This document shows positions 56,268 to 63,943 of a stretch of 64,000 nucleotides of DNA, in pieces. Under the pieces are notes generated by a model, which was given only the letters and a program-made list of their open reading frames with translations, was not told the DNA's origin and searched no databases. Each line of letters begins with the position of its first letter. The first letter of the stretch is position 1. A program made the position numbers and the translations under genes. Origin of the DNA: Sphingobacteriales bacterium. GTDB lineage: Bacteria; Bacteroidota; Bacteroidia; Chitinophagales; Chitinophagaceae. The stretch is from positions 372,001 to 436,000 of the forward strand of contig SEFP01000001.1 of the NCBI GenBank assembly GCA_004144185.1, in the 5' to 3' direction.

Positions 56268-56744
56268 ATGTATCGTATTGGACAAGGAACCGATTTTCAT
56301 CAATTAGCCGAAGGCAAGGAACTGTGGCTGGGGGGTGTCAAAATCCCGCATACCAAAGGCGCCGTTGCGCACTCGGATGGAGACGTGCTCCTGCATGCAC
56401 TGTGCGATGCATTACTGGGCGCACTGGGATTAGGCGATATCGGAAAGCATTTTCCGGATACAGATATCCGTTTTAAAGGGATCGACTCTAAAGTACTGCT
56501 GCAACGAACCTATAGCAAGATCCGGGAGAAAGGCTACTGGCTGATCAATGCGGATTGTACGCTGCTGTTGCAGGCACCTAAGATTGCACCCCATGTCGAA
56601 GCGATGCAGCAGGCGATGTCCCGCATCCTGAACGTATCGCGCGAAGACATTTCCATCAAGGCTACAACGACCGAGCAATTGAGCTTTATTGGCCGGGAAG
56701 AAGGTGTAGTAGCAACAGCGATTGTGTTGCTTCAGAAGTTTTAA
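56268..56744 (+). CDS. ispF: 2-C-methyl-D-erythritol 2,4-cyclodiphosphate synthase
   Basis: A 158-residue trimeric enzyme of the MEP isoprenoid pathway, closing the cyclic diphosphate. Metal ligands are D9 and H11 in GTDFHQL and H43 in HSDGDVLLHAL; LGDIGKHFPDTD and the C-terminal KATTTEQLSFIGREEGVVATA are conserved. Length is normal. It is a single gene with a strong shared terminator behind it. Confidence 0.96.
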   Translation: MYRIGQGTDFHQLAEGKELWLGGVKIPHTKGAVAHSDGDVLLHALCDALLGALGLGDIGKHFPDTDIRFKGIDSKVLLQRTYSKIREKGYWLINADCTLLLQAPKIAPHVEAMQQAMSRILNVSREDISIKATTTEQLSFIGREEGVVATAIVLLQKF

Positions 56745-56764
56745 AACAGCCTTTATTTATACCA

Positions 56765-56808
56765 TTAAAAAAGGTTCCGGAATCGTACGATTCCGGAACC
56801 TTTTTTAA
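56765..56808. terminator. 44-bp perfect palindrome, bidirectional terminator
   Basis: The sequence from 56765 to 56808 is a perfect inverted repeat with A- and T-runs at the ends. It contains two TTCCGGAA sites, at 56775-56782 and 56791-56798. It separates ispF from the convergent YtxH gene. Confidence 0.9.
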
Positions 56809-56827
56809 TGGGAAGTGTTTACGGCAA

Positions 56828-57229
56828 TTAAGCCATTGCGTTCTTCACGTCTGATTTTACGTCTTTTGCAGTTGACTTCACGTCGGCAGCTACATCTTTA
56901 GCACCACTTTTGATGTCTGAAGCAGCATCACGGGCACCATCTTTTGCATTCTCAAGGGTTTGCTTGCCTTTATCGGCAGCAGCGTCCATATCGTCCAGAA
57001 TGGCTGCGATTTTGCCTTTGGCATCATCGTTCAGGCCTTCGATTTTAGACTCGAGCATAGTGCGCAGATCGTCTACACCGGCACCGGCACGGCCCATAAG
57101 CTTGTTAAACTGATCGCGCCATTTAGCAGCGGTGTCAGCAATGTTTTGACGGGTTTCTTCTCCTGGTTCAGGAGCTACCAATAAACCAATGGCGACGCCT
57201 GCAAGCAGGCCGATAGTGAACTTTGACAT
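56828..57229 (-). CDS. YtxH domain-containing protein, LEA-like
   Basis: A 133-residue protein with a short N-terminal hydrophobic stretch (FTIGLLAGVAIGLLVAPEPG) and a long amphipathic Lys/Asp/Ala-rich helix region (ENAKDGARDAASDIKSGAKD), which resembles late-embryogenesis-abundant repeats. This is the Bacteroidetes YtxH form, linked to stress and stationary phase. It is followed on the same strand by a small lipoprotein (57285-57455), with a 55-bp gap. Confidence 0.82.
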   Translation of the reverse strand: MSKFTIGLLAGVAIGLLVAPEPGEETRQNIADTAAKWRDQFNKLMGRAGAGVDDLRTMLESKIEGLNDDAKGKIAAILDDMDAAADKGKQTLENAKDGARDAASDIKSGAKDVAADVKSTAKDVKSDVKNAMA

Positions 57230-57284
57230 GAGTCGGGGGGGTTTAAAATTGAAGTTGAATTAAAAAAGAAAGAAGTCGATCCGA

Positions 57285-57455
57285 TTATTTACGGCCGCCG
57301 AACATGCGGGCAATGAGCCAGATAATCCCTACAGCTACCAGAACGGCCACAATAATGCCAATGTTGAAGCCGGCTTTAAAGATCCCGGCAATCGCGTCGC
57401 AGCTGGTCATTGTCAGTGCCAAAGCAGGCAACAGCAGCAGATAATTTTTTTTCAT
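57285..57455 (-). CDS. Small lipoprotein with one membrane helix
   Basis: A 56-residue protein: lipoprotein signal (MKKNYLLLLPALALTMTSC, lipobox TMTSC), then FKAGFNIGIIVAVLVAVGIIWL and a basic end GGRK. This small protein is widespread in Bacteroidetes and often mislabelled as phosphatidate cytidylyltransferase; the length rules out that enzyme. It is probably co-transcribed with the YtxH gene downstream. The start at 57455 is preferred over 57470. Confidence 0.75.
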   Translation of the reverse strand: MKKNYLLLLPALALTMTSCDAIAGIFKAGFNIGIIVAVLVAVGIIWLIARMFGGRK

Positions 57456-57535
57456 GAGAGTGAGAGACATTTAGAGAAACCAGAAAGGGAAAAACTTCGT
57501 GCCGCAAGCCCGGAAACGTACTTCCGGAACAGAAG

Positions 57536-57823
57536 TTAATCCGGAAGCTGCCTGAGCCGTAGCACAGATACTTCCTGTTGCAGCTGCTGAATGCGTTGCA
57601 ACAGATGCTCGATGGTGTCGATTCCGGGCACGTTGATCTCCAGATCGTAGTGCATCCGTGAAAAGCGTTCCAACGCACTTAATTCTTCAAAATAAATCGC
57701 CGGCTCCGTCTCCTCAATAGCCTGCCGGATCAGGCCCTGTTCAATCAAAAGCTGAATAAAATCGGGTGCTACCGGCTGGTGATAGGTACAATATTCGCGG
57801 ATGGTGATCACAGTGCGTTCCAT
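57536..57823 (-). CDS. cbpM: Chaperone modulator CbpM
   Basis: A 95-residue MerR-like protein with the family start ITIREYCTYHQ, a helix pair, and IYFEELSALERFSRMHYDLEINVPGIDTI followed by a leucine-rich end helix. CbpM binds the J-domain protein CbpA and blocks its work with DnaK. It lies 72 bp after cbpA on the same strand, the usual partner order. The ATG at 57823 opens the conserved segment. Confidence 0.86.
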   Translation of the reverse strand: MERTVITIREYCTYHQPVAPDFIQLLIEQGLIRQAIEETEPAIYFEELSALERFSRMHYDLEINVPGIDTIEHLLQRIQQLQQEVSVLRLRQLPD

Positions 57824-57895
57824 ATGAAGAGTCAATACAGGGGGGATGAATAAATCAGGCACCGGAGCATGAAATCTCCCGGCCTGCTGGAGTGG

Positions 57896-58825
57896 TTAAC
57901 GACCGGCAAGTGTTTCAAAAAGGGCTCGCTGCGCCTCAGTCAGACGGGTCGGGACAGACACTTTATACGTGACGTACAAATCGCCGAAGGCACCGTCTTT
58001 CCGGTAGACCGGGAAGCCTTTGCCTTTAAGCCGGACCTTTTCGCCGGGCTGGGTACCGGGTTTGACCTTCAGTTTGACGGAACTGTCCAGGGTAGTGACC
58101 TGCACCTCCCCTCCCAGCACGGCCGTGTACAGATCGATCGGGATCTCCGTGTACAGGTGGTCGCCCACACGCTTCAGATCCGGTGTATCCGCTACCTGAA
58201 AGGTGATGTACAGATCGCCTGCCGGACCGCCATTGACGCCCGGATTGCCGTACCCTTTAAGCTTGATTTTCTGACCGTCGCCAACCCCGGCCTGGATTGT
58301 AATGCGCACTTTGCGACCGCCGATGGTAAACTCTTGGGGATGCGTCTTGGCCGCATCGTGCAGACTCAGGCTTAGTTGTGCTTCCACATCCTGTCCGCGA
58401 AACTGCGACTGACGCCGTCCCCCGCTGGTACCACCACGATTGCCAAACATAGATTCAAAAAAATCAGAGTAATCTTCCCCCCCGGCACCACCGCTATACG
58501 AGAAATCCTGCCAGTTGCCTGGTTCGCCAAAACCACCACCGCCAAACGGATTGCCACCGCCAGACTGCTGTTGCCGTTGCTGCGCCTCGATCTGATCGGC
58601 ATGCATCCAGTTTTCACCGTAGGCATCGTACTTCTTACGTTTGTCGGCATCGCTCAACACCTCATTGGCTTCGTTGAGCTGTTGAAATTTCTGTTTGGCC
58701 TCTGAGTTGTCGGGATTGACATCCGGATGATATTTCCGGGCCAGCTTCCGGTAGGCTTTCCGGATCTCTTCGGTAGAGGCCGTTTTGGCTACGCCAAGGG
58801 TCTGATAGTAATCGATAAAGGCCAT
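57896..58825 (-). CDS. cbpA: J-domain co-chaperone CbpA (DnaJ-class)
   Basis: A 309-residue protein with a J-domain whose HPD motif is H33-P34-D35 (RKYHPDVN), a glycine/phenylalanine-rich linker with [14 protein letters not shown], and a two-part substrate-binding C-terminal region ([40 protein letters not shown]). There is no zinc-finger Cys-rich domain, so it is CbpA-type and not DnaJ itself. It activates DnaK. It is followed by the modulator cbpM. Confidence 0.94.
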   Translation of the reverse strand: MAFIDYYQTLGVAKTASTEEIRKAYRKLARKYHPDVNPDNSEAKQKFQQLNEANEVLSDADKRKKYDAYGENWMHADQIEAQQRQQQSGGGNPFGGGGFGEPGNWQDFSYSGGAGGEDYSDFFESMFGNRGGTSGGRRQSQFRGQDVEAQLSLSLHDAAKTHPQEFTIGGRKVRITIQAGVGDGQKIKLKGYGNPGVNGGPAGDLYITFQVADTPDLKRVGDHLYTEIPIDLYTAVLGGEVQVTTLDSSVKLKVKPGTQPGEKVRLKGKGFPVYRKDGAFGDLYVTYKVSVPTRLTEAQRALFETLAGR

Positions 58826-58971
58826 AAGAGTACGATTGCCGGAGTGTCAAAAACCCCGTGCCAAAAGCCCAAAGGGCGTTGAACCGGTGTTCGAACCCCG
58901 CTACTGACAGAATTGAAGGAGCCTTCTGTTTGCCAAAGACCTGACCAGTCGCACTGGTTTTGCCAGATCCG

Positions 58972-59739
58972 CTACGGTTCCGGAACGTCCGCTGCCCGGC
59001 TGCGTAGTTTAATGTTGAGCAGCTCCACAATCAGCGAGAAGCCGAGGGCGGTGTAAATAATGCCCTTGCTCACTTCTTCATGGAACCCGGAGGCAATCAG
59101 AACCACGCCGATTACAATCAGGAAGCTGAGCGCCAGCATTTGCAGCGTTGGGTATTTGTTGATCAGCCGCGACACCGGACCGGCAAACAACATCATAATC
59201 CCAATGGAAACGATGACGGCGACAATCATAATCAGGACGTTTTCCACCAGGCCCACGGCGGTGAGAATAGAATCAAACGAAAACACCAGATCCACCAGTA
59301 CAATCTGGGTGAGCACGGCAGGCAAACCGGCTGCTTTCACCGGTTTTTGGCCGGCCTTTACCGATACCTCGCGGCGCAATTTGTGGTGGATTTCCAGCGT
59401 GCTTTTTACAATCAGGAAAAGACCACCAGCAATCAGGATTAAGTCTTTCCAGCTAAGGCCGAGCGGTTCATCCGTAATTCCGGGCACGCGCGGCACTGTA
59501 ATCACCGCTTCTTTGAGGCTAATAATCCAGTTGATGCCCAGCAGGAGTACCGTCCGGAACACCATAGCCAGTGCCAGCCCGATATTGCGCGCCTTGCCTT
59601 GCTGATGGGCAGGCAGCTTTCCGGCAACGATGGAGATAAAAATAATATTGTCGATGCCGAGTACAATCTCCAGAAAGCAGAGGGTAATCAGCGAAATCCA
59701 GACACCCGGGTCGGCGAAGTTGGGAAGGATAAGGTCCAT
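58972..59739 (-). CDS. TerC family membrane protein
   Basis: A 255-residue protein with about seven to eight membrane helices and the TerC/Alx signature LEIVLGIDNIIFISIVAGKLP and the later VLVDLVFSFDSILTAVGLV. Such proteins are linked to metal ion (Mn2+) export or homeostasis and, in tellurium clusters, to resistance; no other ter genes are near. The gene stands alone; the 226 bp upstream hold the start of the heptad-repeat region. Confidence 0.9.
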   Translation of the reverse strand: MDLILPNFADPGVWISLITLCFLEIVLGIDNIIFISIVAGKLPAHQQGKARNIGLALAMVFRTVLLLGINWIISLKEAVITVPRVPGITDEPLGLSWKDLILIAGGLFLIVKSTLEIHHKLRREVSVKAGQKPVKAAGLPAVLTQIVLVDLVFSFDSILTAVGLVENVLIMIVAVIVSIGIMMLFAGPVSRLINKYPTLQMLALSFLIVIGVVLIASGFHEEVSKGIIYTALGFSLIVELLNIKLRSRAADVPEP

Positions 59740-59887
59740 TTGGAAAAGAAACGAAAAGAGGCGTAAAAATTGGGAAATTTCCGGAAATCCAGTGGATTTC
59801 GGATTTGCTCGGTTCAGTGAACTGGCTCCTGCGACTTTAGGTTTGTAACATCCGGAAGGGATCAGGGCAACCAGTCGCTGCGCAAAC

Positions 59888-59895
59888 TACGTTTG
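59888..59895 (+). promoter_or_regulatory. -7 box (TAcgTTTG) upstream of the heptad-repeat region
   Basis: A perfect -7 match on the plus strand, 70 bases before the ATG at 59966. It suggests that the region is transcribed in the plus direction. Confidence 0.35.
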
Positions 59896-59965
59896 TCTTG
59901 TGCAGTTTTGTTAGGTGCGGCCGCCTGGGAGTTGCCAACTCGACGGCTGTAAAGAAGAATCGAAG

Positions 59966-60308
59966 ATGGGGATAACAGGATGGGTATCCGGAAAAACACG
60001 TCCGGAGCCTATCAAAACACCCACCGGGTCTACAAAAACAGGTACCGAGGTGCTAAAAATGATCACCGCGATCACAAAAATACCCACCGAGACCCAAAAA
60101 ACGCATTTGGAGAGTGTAAAAACGCAGGCCGAGATCACGAAAATGCCCACCGAGATCCTAAAAACAACTCGCCGAGGTGGCAAAAACGCCTGACGAGATC
60201 GAAAAAACGGACTCCGAGGTGGCAAAAACGCAATCGGAGGCTGTAAAAACACAAACCGAGGTTGGAAACCCATTCGCTGAAGTCGGAAAAACGCCTTCCA
60301 ACCACTAA
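59966..60308 (+). pseudogene. Heptad-repeat reading frame broken by a +1 frameshift
   Basis: From ATG 59966 (MGITGW...) the plus strand reads 15 units of seven residues with the pattern E-V/I-x-K-T-x-x, for example EITKMPT and EVAKTPD. Unit 9 (60152-60173) has 22 instead of 21 bases, so the frame ends early at 60191-60193; skipping one base at about 60165-60170 carries the heptads on, through EVGKTPS, to a TAA at 60306-60308. Corrected, the product is about 113 residues, soluble and low in complexity; frequent Pro speaks against a coiled coil. I do not recognise the family. It could be a broken gene, a sequencing error, a frameshift-regulated gene, or non-coding A-tract DNA. Confidence 0.45.
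59984..60299 (+). repeat. Degenerate 21-bp tandem repeat array (15 units)
   Basis: Units of 21 bp start at 59984, 60005, 60026, 60047, 60068, 60089, 60110, 60131, 60152 (22 bp), then 60174, 60195, 60216, 60237, 60258 and 60279. AAAA-type tracts recur at the same place in nearly every unit, often with GAG at the unit start. Confidence 0.9.
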
Positions 60309-60438
60309 AAGACAGTCACCCAGTCTTGAATCACTGACTCTAATTGAGAACAATTGCCAAGCGGAACAGACTACACCGGTAGATGCTATCCTTTCCGGCT
60401 CGCTTTGCAGGCTTTTTCTGTTGATGTAGGGGCACAAA

Positions 60439-60466
60439 AAAAGCCCAGTCTTTCGACTGAGCTTTT
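60439..60466 (-). terminator. Terminator after tRNA-Pro
   Basis: On the minus strand, a 12-bp stem with one G-U pair and a GAAA tetraloop, followed by T-run, two bases beyond tRNA-Pro. Confidence 0.85.
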
Positions 60467-60468
60467 CG

Positions 60469-60541
60469 TAGGGAAGACAGGGCTCGAACCTGCGACCCCC
60501 TGGTCCCAAACCAGGTGCGCTACCATCTGCGCTACTTCCCT
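60469..60541 (-). tRNA. tRNA-Pro (anticodon UGG)
   Basis: A 73-nt cloverleaf: acceptor AGGGAAG/CTTCCCT, D arm GCGCAGATGGTAGCGC, anticodon stem CCTGG/CCAGG with loop TTTGGGA, T arm GCAGGTTCGAGCCCTGT. Discriminator A, no CCA encoded. 28 bases downstream of tRNA-Ser, so one transcript. Confidence 0.96.
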
Positions 60542-60569
60542 ATACTCTTAAAGAACGTTGTTAAGGATG

Positions 60570-60658
60570 CGGTGAGGGGGGGATTCGAACCCCCGGTACA
60601 GTTTAACCCGTACGACAGTTTAGCAAACTATTGGTTTAAGCCACTCACCCACCTCACC
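60570..60658 (-). tRNA. tRNA-Ser (anticodon GCU)
   Basis: An 89-nt class II tRNA on the minus strand: acceptor GGTGAGG/CCTCACC, anticodon stem with loop TTGCTAA (anticodon GCT), long variable arm (GTCGTACGGGTTAAACTGTAC region) and T arm GGGGGTTCGAATCCCCC. Discriminator G, no CCA encoded. Confidence 0.95.
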
Positions 60659-60732
60659 GGGAGGGATTTCATTCCCGGAACCGAGCGATTCCGGAACCTT
60701 AAAAAGAACTTATTTCCCTTCGGAAAGGGACG

Positions 60733-60762
60733 CAAAGATAAGTGCAGGTCTCAAATTTGCAA
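60733..60762 (-). promoter_or_regulatory. Promoter of tRNA-Ser/tRNA-Pro (TTG-N19-TAtcTTTG)
   Basis: On the minus strand TTG (60762-60760), exactly 19 bases, then TAtcTTTG (60740-60733). The start is expected near 60726, about 68 bases before tRNA-Ser. Confidence 0.82.
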
Positions 60763-60863
60763 CTACTTTTTTAGGACGGCTCAAAATTTATTTACGTAGG
60801 CATAAGCAGGCCGCCAATCCGGTTTCTTCAGTACCTTCTTCCTAACCCACCCCAGATACTATC

Positions 60864-61424
60864 ATGGCTTTTAAACTCAGTCACCTGTTTTTCGATTTGT
60901 ATGCCCGGCTGCGAGGTGGCAAAACGCCCCCGCCACCGGCCGATCTGCCCCAAAGCATTTATGATTTTACCGTCGATGGACTGACCGGAGCGCCGATTGA
61001 TTTTGCGGCATTCAAAGGCCGGAAACTGCTGGTCGTTAATACGGCGTCCAATTGCGGCTTCACCAGGCAGTATGAAGGACTGGAAGCATTATCAAAGGCA
61101 TTTCCGGACAAACTGGCTGTAGTAGGGTTTCCGGCCAACGATTTTGCCAATCAGGAAAAAGGAGAAAACGAATCCATTGCCGCCTTCTGCCAGCGCAACT
61201 ACGGCGTTACGTTTCCGATGGCCGCCAAGATTTCGGTTACCGGTCCGCAGATTGCCCCGATCTACCAATGGCTGATCCGTCAGCAGTTCAACGGCCTGCG
61301 CGATGCACCGGTAAAATGGAATTTTCAGAAGTACCTGCTCAACGAACAGGGGAAAGTTATCGCCGTTTTTCCGTCCGACATGGCACCCAACGCTCCGGAA
61401 GTCCTGTCTGCGATTGCAGGATAA
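60864..61424 (+). CDS. Glutathione peroxidase-like thiol peroxidase
   Basis: A 186-residue peroxidase with the catalytic tetrad C64 (NTASNCGFTRQY), Q97 (FANQE), W151 and N152 (KWNFQKYLL). It uses Cys instead of selenocysteine. C109 (AAFCQRNYG) aligns with the resolving Cys of thioredoxin-dependent members, and the Cys of the usual FPCNQF motif is Ala here, so it probably runs on thioredoxin instead of glutathione. The role is removal of hydrogen or lipid peroxides in the cytoplasm. The N-terminus (about 20 extra residues) is hydrophobic but not a clear signal peptide. Confidence 0.93.
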   Translation: MAFKLSHLFFDLYARLRGGKTPPPPADLPQSIYDFTVDGLTGAPIDFAAFKGRKLLVVNTASNCGFTRQYEGLEALSKAFPDKLAVVGFPANDFANQEKGENESIAAFCQRNYGVTFPMAAKISVTGPQIAPIYQWLIRQQFNGLRDAPVKWNFQKYLLNEQGKVIAVFPSDMAPNAPEVLSAIAG

Positions 61425-61496
61425 CCTATAGCACAACGGATTTCCGGAAGGGAACCGGTCTGCGTATTGAACCCACTTTACCAGCTGCTTTCCTGT

Positions 61497-61504
61497 TATT
61501 TTTG
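61497..61504 (+). promoter_or_regulatory. -7 box (TAttTTTG) of the aminotransferase
   Basis: A perfect -7 box 11 bases before the ATG at 61516, implying a leader of only a few bases. Confidence 0.55.
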
Positions 61505-61515
61505 CACTCTTCCTT

Positions 61516-62724
61516 ATGCCTCTTCCTTCCAAGCGCGGTGTGGCGATGCCCCCGTCTCCGATCCGAAAGCTCGTGCCCTTCGCCGAAGCTGCCAAAACCC
61601 GTGGTACGCGCGTGTTTCACCTCAATATCGGTCAGCCCGATATCGAAACGCCGCGACCGGTGATGGATGCCGTAGCAGATGCGGCCCGCACCATGCCAGT
61701 ACTGGAATACAGTCATAGCGCCGGTTTCGAAAGCTATCGCCAGAAGCTGGTGGGCTACTATGCCAAAAACGGCATTCAGGTAACGCCACAGCAGATTATC
61801 ATTACCACCGGTGGCTCGGAAGCGATCCTGTTTGCCGTGATGAGTTGTCTGGATGCGGGCGACGAGATCATTATTCCGGAACCGTTTTACGCCAACTACA
61901 ACGGCTTTTCTACGGAGAGTGATGTGAAGGTGGTGCCGATTGCGCGGACCTCGATTCACAACGGGTTTGCCCTGCCGCCGATGGATGCGTTTGAAGAAGC
62001 GATCACGCCCCGCACCAAGGCGATTATGATCTGCAATCCCAACAACCCGACTGGTTACCTTTACAGTCCGGAAGAGTTGGAAACACTGCGCGATATCTGC
62101 CTGAAATATGATTTGTTTTTGTTTGCCGATGAAGCGTACCGGGAGTTTTGCTACGATGGTCGTAAACACCTCAGTGCCCTGGCGATGGACGGTATGGAAA
62201 ACAACGCCATTCTGCTGGATACGATCTCCAAGCGCTATAGTGCCTGTGGCGGCCGTATCGGTGCCTTTGTAACCAAGAATCAGCAGGTGCTCGACACGGC
62301 GATGAAGTTTGCGCAGGCCCGTTTGTCGCCGCCTACGTTTGCGCAGATTCTGGGCGAAGCGGCCACCGAACTTCCGGATGATTATTTTGACGGGGTTCAT
62401 GCCCAGTACACCGCCCGTCGCAATGTGCTGGTGAGCCGGTTGCAGGCGATGCCGGGCGTGGTGTGTCCGAATCCGGGCGGTGCGTTTTATGCGATGGCGC
62501 AGTTGCCGGTGGATGATACCGAGAAATTTTGCCAGTGGCTGCTCGAAGATTTTTCACACAACGGCGCGACCGTGATGATGGCGCCTGCCGCCGGGTTTTA
62601 TGCCACAGCCGGTCGGGGACGGGATGAAGTTCGCCTCGCCTACGTGCTCGACGAAGCAGATATCCATGCAGCAATGGATTGCCTGGAAGCGTCTTTGAAG
62701 GTGTATCCGGGACGGCTGAGCTAG
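61516..62724 (+). CDS. Pyridoxal phosphate-dependent aminotransferase (class I/II)
   Basis: A 402-residue fold-type I aminotransferase of the AspC-like Bacteroidetes group. It has LNIGQPDIETPRPVMDAV near the start, TTGGSEAILFAVMSC (PLP phosphate region), ICNPNNPTGYLYSPEE, ADEAYREFCYDG and the Schiff-base Lys K239 in DTISKRYSACGGRIGAF. Likely aspartate or a broad-range amino donor; the exact substrate is not fixed by sequence. Its apparent terminator lies inside the convergent haemoglobin gene. Confidence 0.92.
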   Translation: MPLPSKRGVAMPPSPIRKLVPFAEAAKTRGTRVFHLNIGQPDIETPRPVMDAVADAARTMPVLEYSHSAGFESYRQKLVGYYAKNGIQVTPQQIIITTGGSEAILFAVMSCLDAGDEIIIPEPFYANYNGFSTESDVKVVPIARTSIHNGFALPPMDAFEEAITPRTKAIMICNPNNPTGYLYSPEELETLRDICLKYDLFLFADEAYREFCYDGRKHLSALAMDGMENNAILLDTISKRYSACGGRIGAFVTKNQQVLDTAMKFAQARLSPPTFAQILGEAATELPDDYFDGVHAQYTARRNVLVSRLQAMPGVVCPNPGGAFYAMAQLPVDDTEKFCQWLLEDFSHNGATVMMAPAAGFYATAGRGRDEVRLAYVLDEADIHAAMDCLEASLKVYPGRLS

Positions 62725-62732
62725 GGAGATCA

Positions 62733-63128
62733 CTACTGTACAAAGCCGTTTGTACGAGCAGCCTGTACTTTAAATGCTATGAGCTTCGCCATCAGCGAAG
62801 CTCTTTTTTTGGCTTCTTCCGCCACCTCACCGGCATACAGTTCATCGACGGTCTGATGAAACAACCCGACCCACCGGTTGAAATGATCCGGCTCCAGCGG
62901 AAAGATCTTATCGAGCCGGATATGCGGTGGAATGGGCGCGCGTTTGTACCGGGCTGCGTGTAGCAGAATGGTTTCCCAGAAATCGCCGATGATACTCAGA
63001 TGTCCGGGCCAGTGATCGTCCGGAATCGTAGCGTTGAAGATGGGTCCGATAACGGGTTCAGTCCGGATACGGCTGTAGAACAGTGCCAGCAGATGGTCAA
63101 TGTCTTCGCGGGTTTGAATGGCGTTCAT
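62733..63128 (-). CDS. Group III truncated haemoglobin
   Basis: A 131-residue heme protein of the trHb group III (Ctb-like) class: DIDHLLALFYSRIRTEPVIGPIFN, then HLSIIGDFWETILLHAARYKRAPIPPH containing the group III distal-site pattern, and FNRWVGLFHQTVDELYAGEVAEEAKKRA with the proximal-helix His. Group III members are linked to nitrosative stress and oxygen handling. The ATG at 63128 opens MNAIQTRED; five bases upstream an inverted-repeat element begins. It ends eight bases from the convergent aminotransferase. Confidence 0.9.
   Translation of the reverse strand: MNAIQTREDIDHLLALFYSRIRTEPVIGPIFNATIPDDHWPGHLSIIGDFWETILLHAARYKRAPIPPHIRLDKIFPLEPDHFNRWVGLFHQTVDELYAGEVAEEAKKRASLMAKLIAFKVQAARTNGFVQ
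62781..62810 (+). terminator. Intrinsic terminator inside the trHb coding sequence
   Basis: Plus-strand stem GAGCTTCGC (62781-62789) with GCGAAGCTC (62795-62803), 5-nt loop, then T7 (62804-62810). It serves the aminotransferase gene ending at 62724, but lies within the last part of the haemoglobin gene on the other strand. Confidence 0.75.
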
Positions 63129-63132
63129 AATG

Positions 63133-63230
63133 GTAGGGACACGCGGCGCGTGTCCGCAGATACAATGTGTGTTGGTTCGCTGTGCGGACACGCGCTACTT
63201 GCTGGGCGGACACGCGCCGCGTGTCCCTAC
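63133..63230. repeat. Inverted-repeat element with 25-bp perfect arms
   Basis: Arms at 63133-63157 and 63206-63230 are exact reverse complements over 25 bp (GTAGGGACACGCGGCGCGTG...), with a 48-bp spacer holding a partial third copy at 63184-63198. Each arm also folds on itself (GGACACGC/GCGTGTCC). It has the form of a small REP/MITE-like element and sits right before the haemoglobin gene. Confidence 0.85.
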
Positions 63231-63287
63231 GAGATCGTTTTGTGATTGTTCCGGAACTAAACAGGAGCGCGATACGCCGATACCCTC

Positions 63288-63938
63288 TTACGTATTCACC
63301 AGCATTAAAATAACTTCGCCCGGACCGTGTACTCCCACTACCAGCGTTTTTTCGATATCGGCAGTACGGCTGGGTCCGGTATTGAGGTGAATCATCGACG
63401 GCAGTGGCGTACCGCGTTCAGTCAGCAGTTTCAGACCGTCTTCGATATCCGGCAGGATCTGCGATACGGTGGCCACGATCAGATGTACCGGGTAGTACAC
63501 CGGCGCGGTACGGCCAAAAGGCAGGGTGCTCGACAATAAAACAGACCCGGTACGGGCAATCAGCGCATCACAGGCAGTGATGCACACGTCTGCGCGCTCA
63601 ATATGCGTTTCCGGACTAGCAACAGCCAGTCCCTGGGTCGTCAGCGTCTGTGCCAGCCGTTCGTCAGCACACATCACCTGCTGCCAGGACCGGCTCTCGG
63701 CCAATGCAAGGATATTCTGTTCGAGTTGCGTTTCGTTCTCGCAAAACACGAATAGCCCTCCGAGCGCTGTAAACCTGGTTACAAACTGCTCTTCCGGACT
63801 CAGGTCAGAACCGGCAAAGACGCTGTTCAAGGGTGTTTCCAGCACGTGCGGAAACGGTCTTGGAACGCTTCCGGCAGCCAGGCCGGTGCGTATTTTCTGA
63901 AGGATTTCCGTTCGTGCGTCTGTCGGGTGCCGGGCCAT
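63288..63938 (-). CDS. LUD domain-containing protein (LutC-like)
   Basis: A 216-residue protein with the LUD fold of LutC/YkgG, a subunit or partner of lactate-utilisation complexes. It shows FTALGGLFVFCENETQLEQ, ERADVCITACDALIARTGSVLLSS (the family's most conserved block), and PVHLIVATVSQILPDIEDG and MIHLNTGPSRTADIEKTLVVGVHGPGEV. LutA and LutB are not in the window (it may lie beyond the edge). The ATG at 63938 directly follows a hairpin and T-run. Downstream by 160 bp on the same strand lies the haemoglobin gene. Confidence 0.9.
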   Translation of the reverse strand: MARHPTDARTEILQKIRTGLAAGSVPRPFPHVLETPLNSVFAGSDLSPEEQFVTRFTALGGLFVFCENETQLEQNILALAESRSWQQVMCADERLAQTLTTQGLAVASPETHIERADVCITACDALIARTGSVLLSSTLPFGRTAPVYYPVHLIVATVSQILPDIEDGLKLLTERGTPLPSMIHLNTGPSRTADIEKTLVVGVHGPGEVILMLVNT

Positions 63939-63943
63939 AAAAA

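Noticed and set aside
58972-59739. A tellurite resistance cluster at TerC
   Set aside because: Only the TerC-type membrane protein is present; no terA, terB, terD or terZ.
59911-60273. A minus-strand frame of about 120 codons with hydrophobic heptads over the 21-bp repeats
   Set aside because: A 21-bp repeat gives heptads in every frame. The plus frame has the -7 box and the regular E/K/T pattern; the minus frame has no start context and would be an odd string of short hydrophobic repeats.
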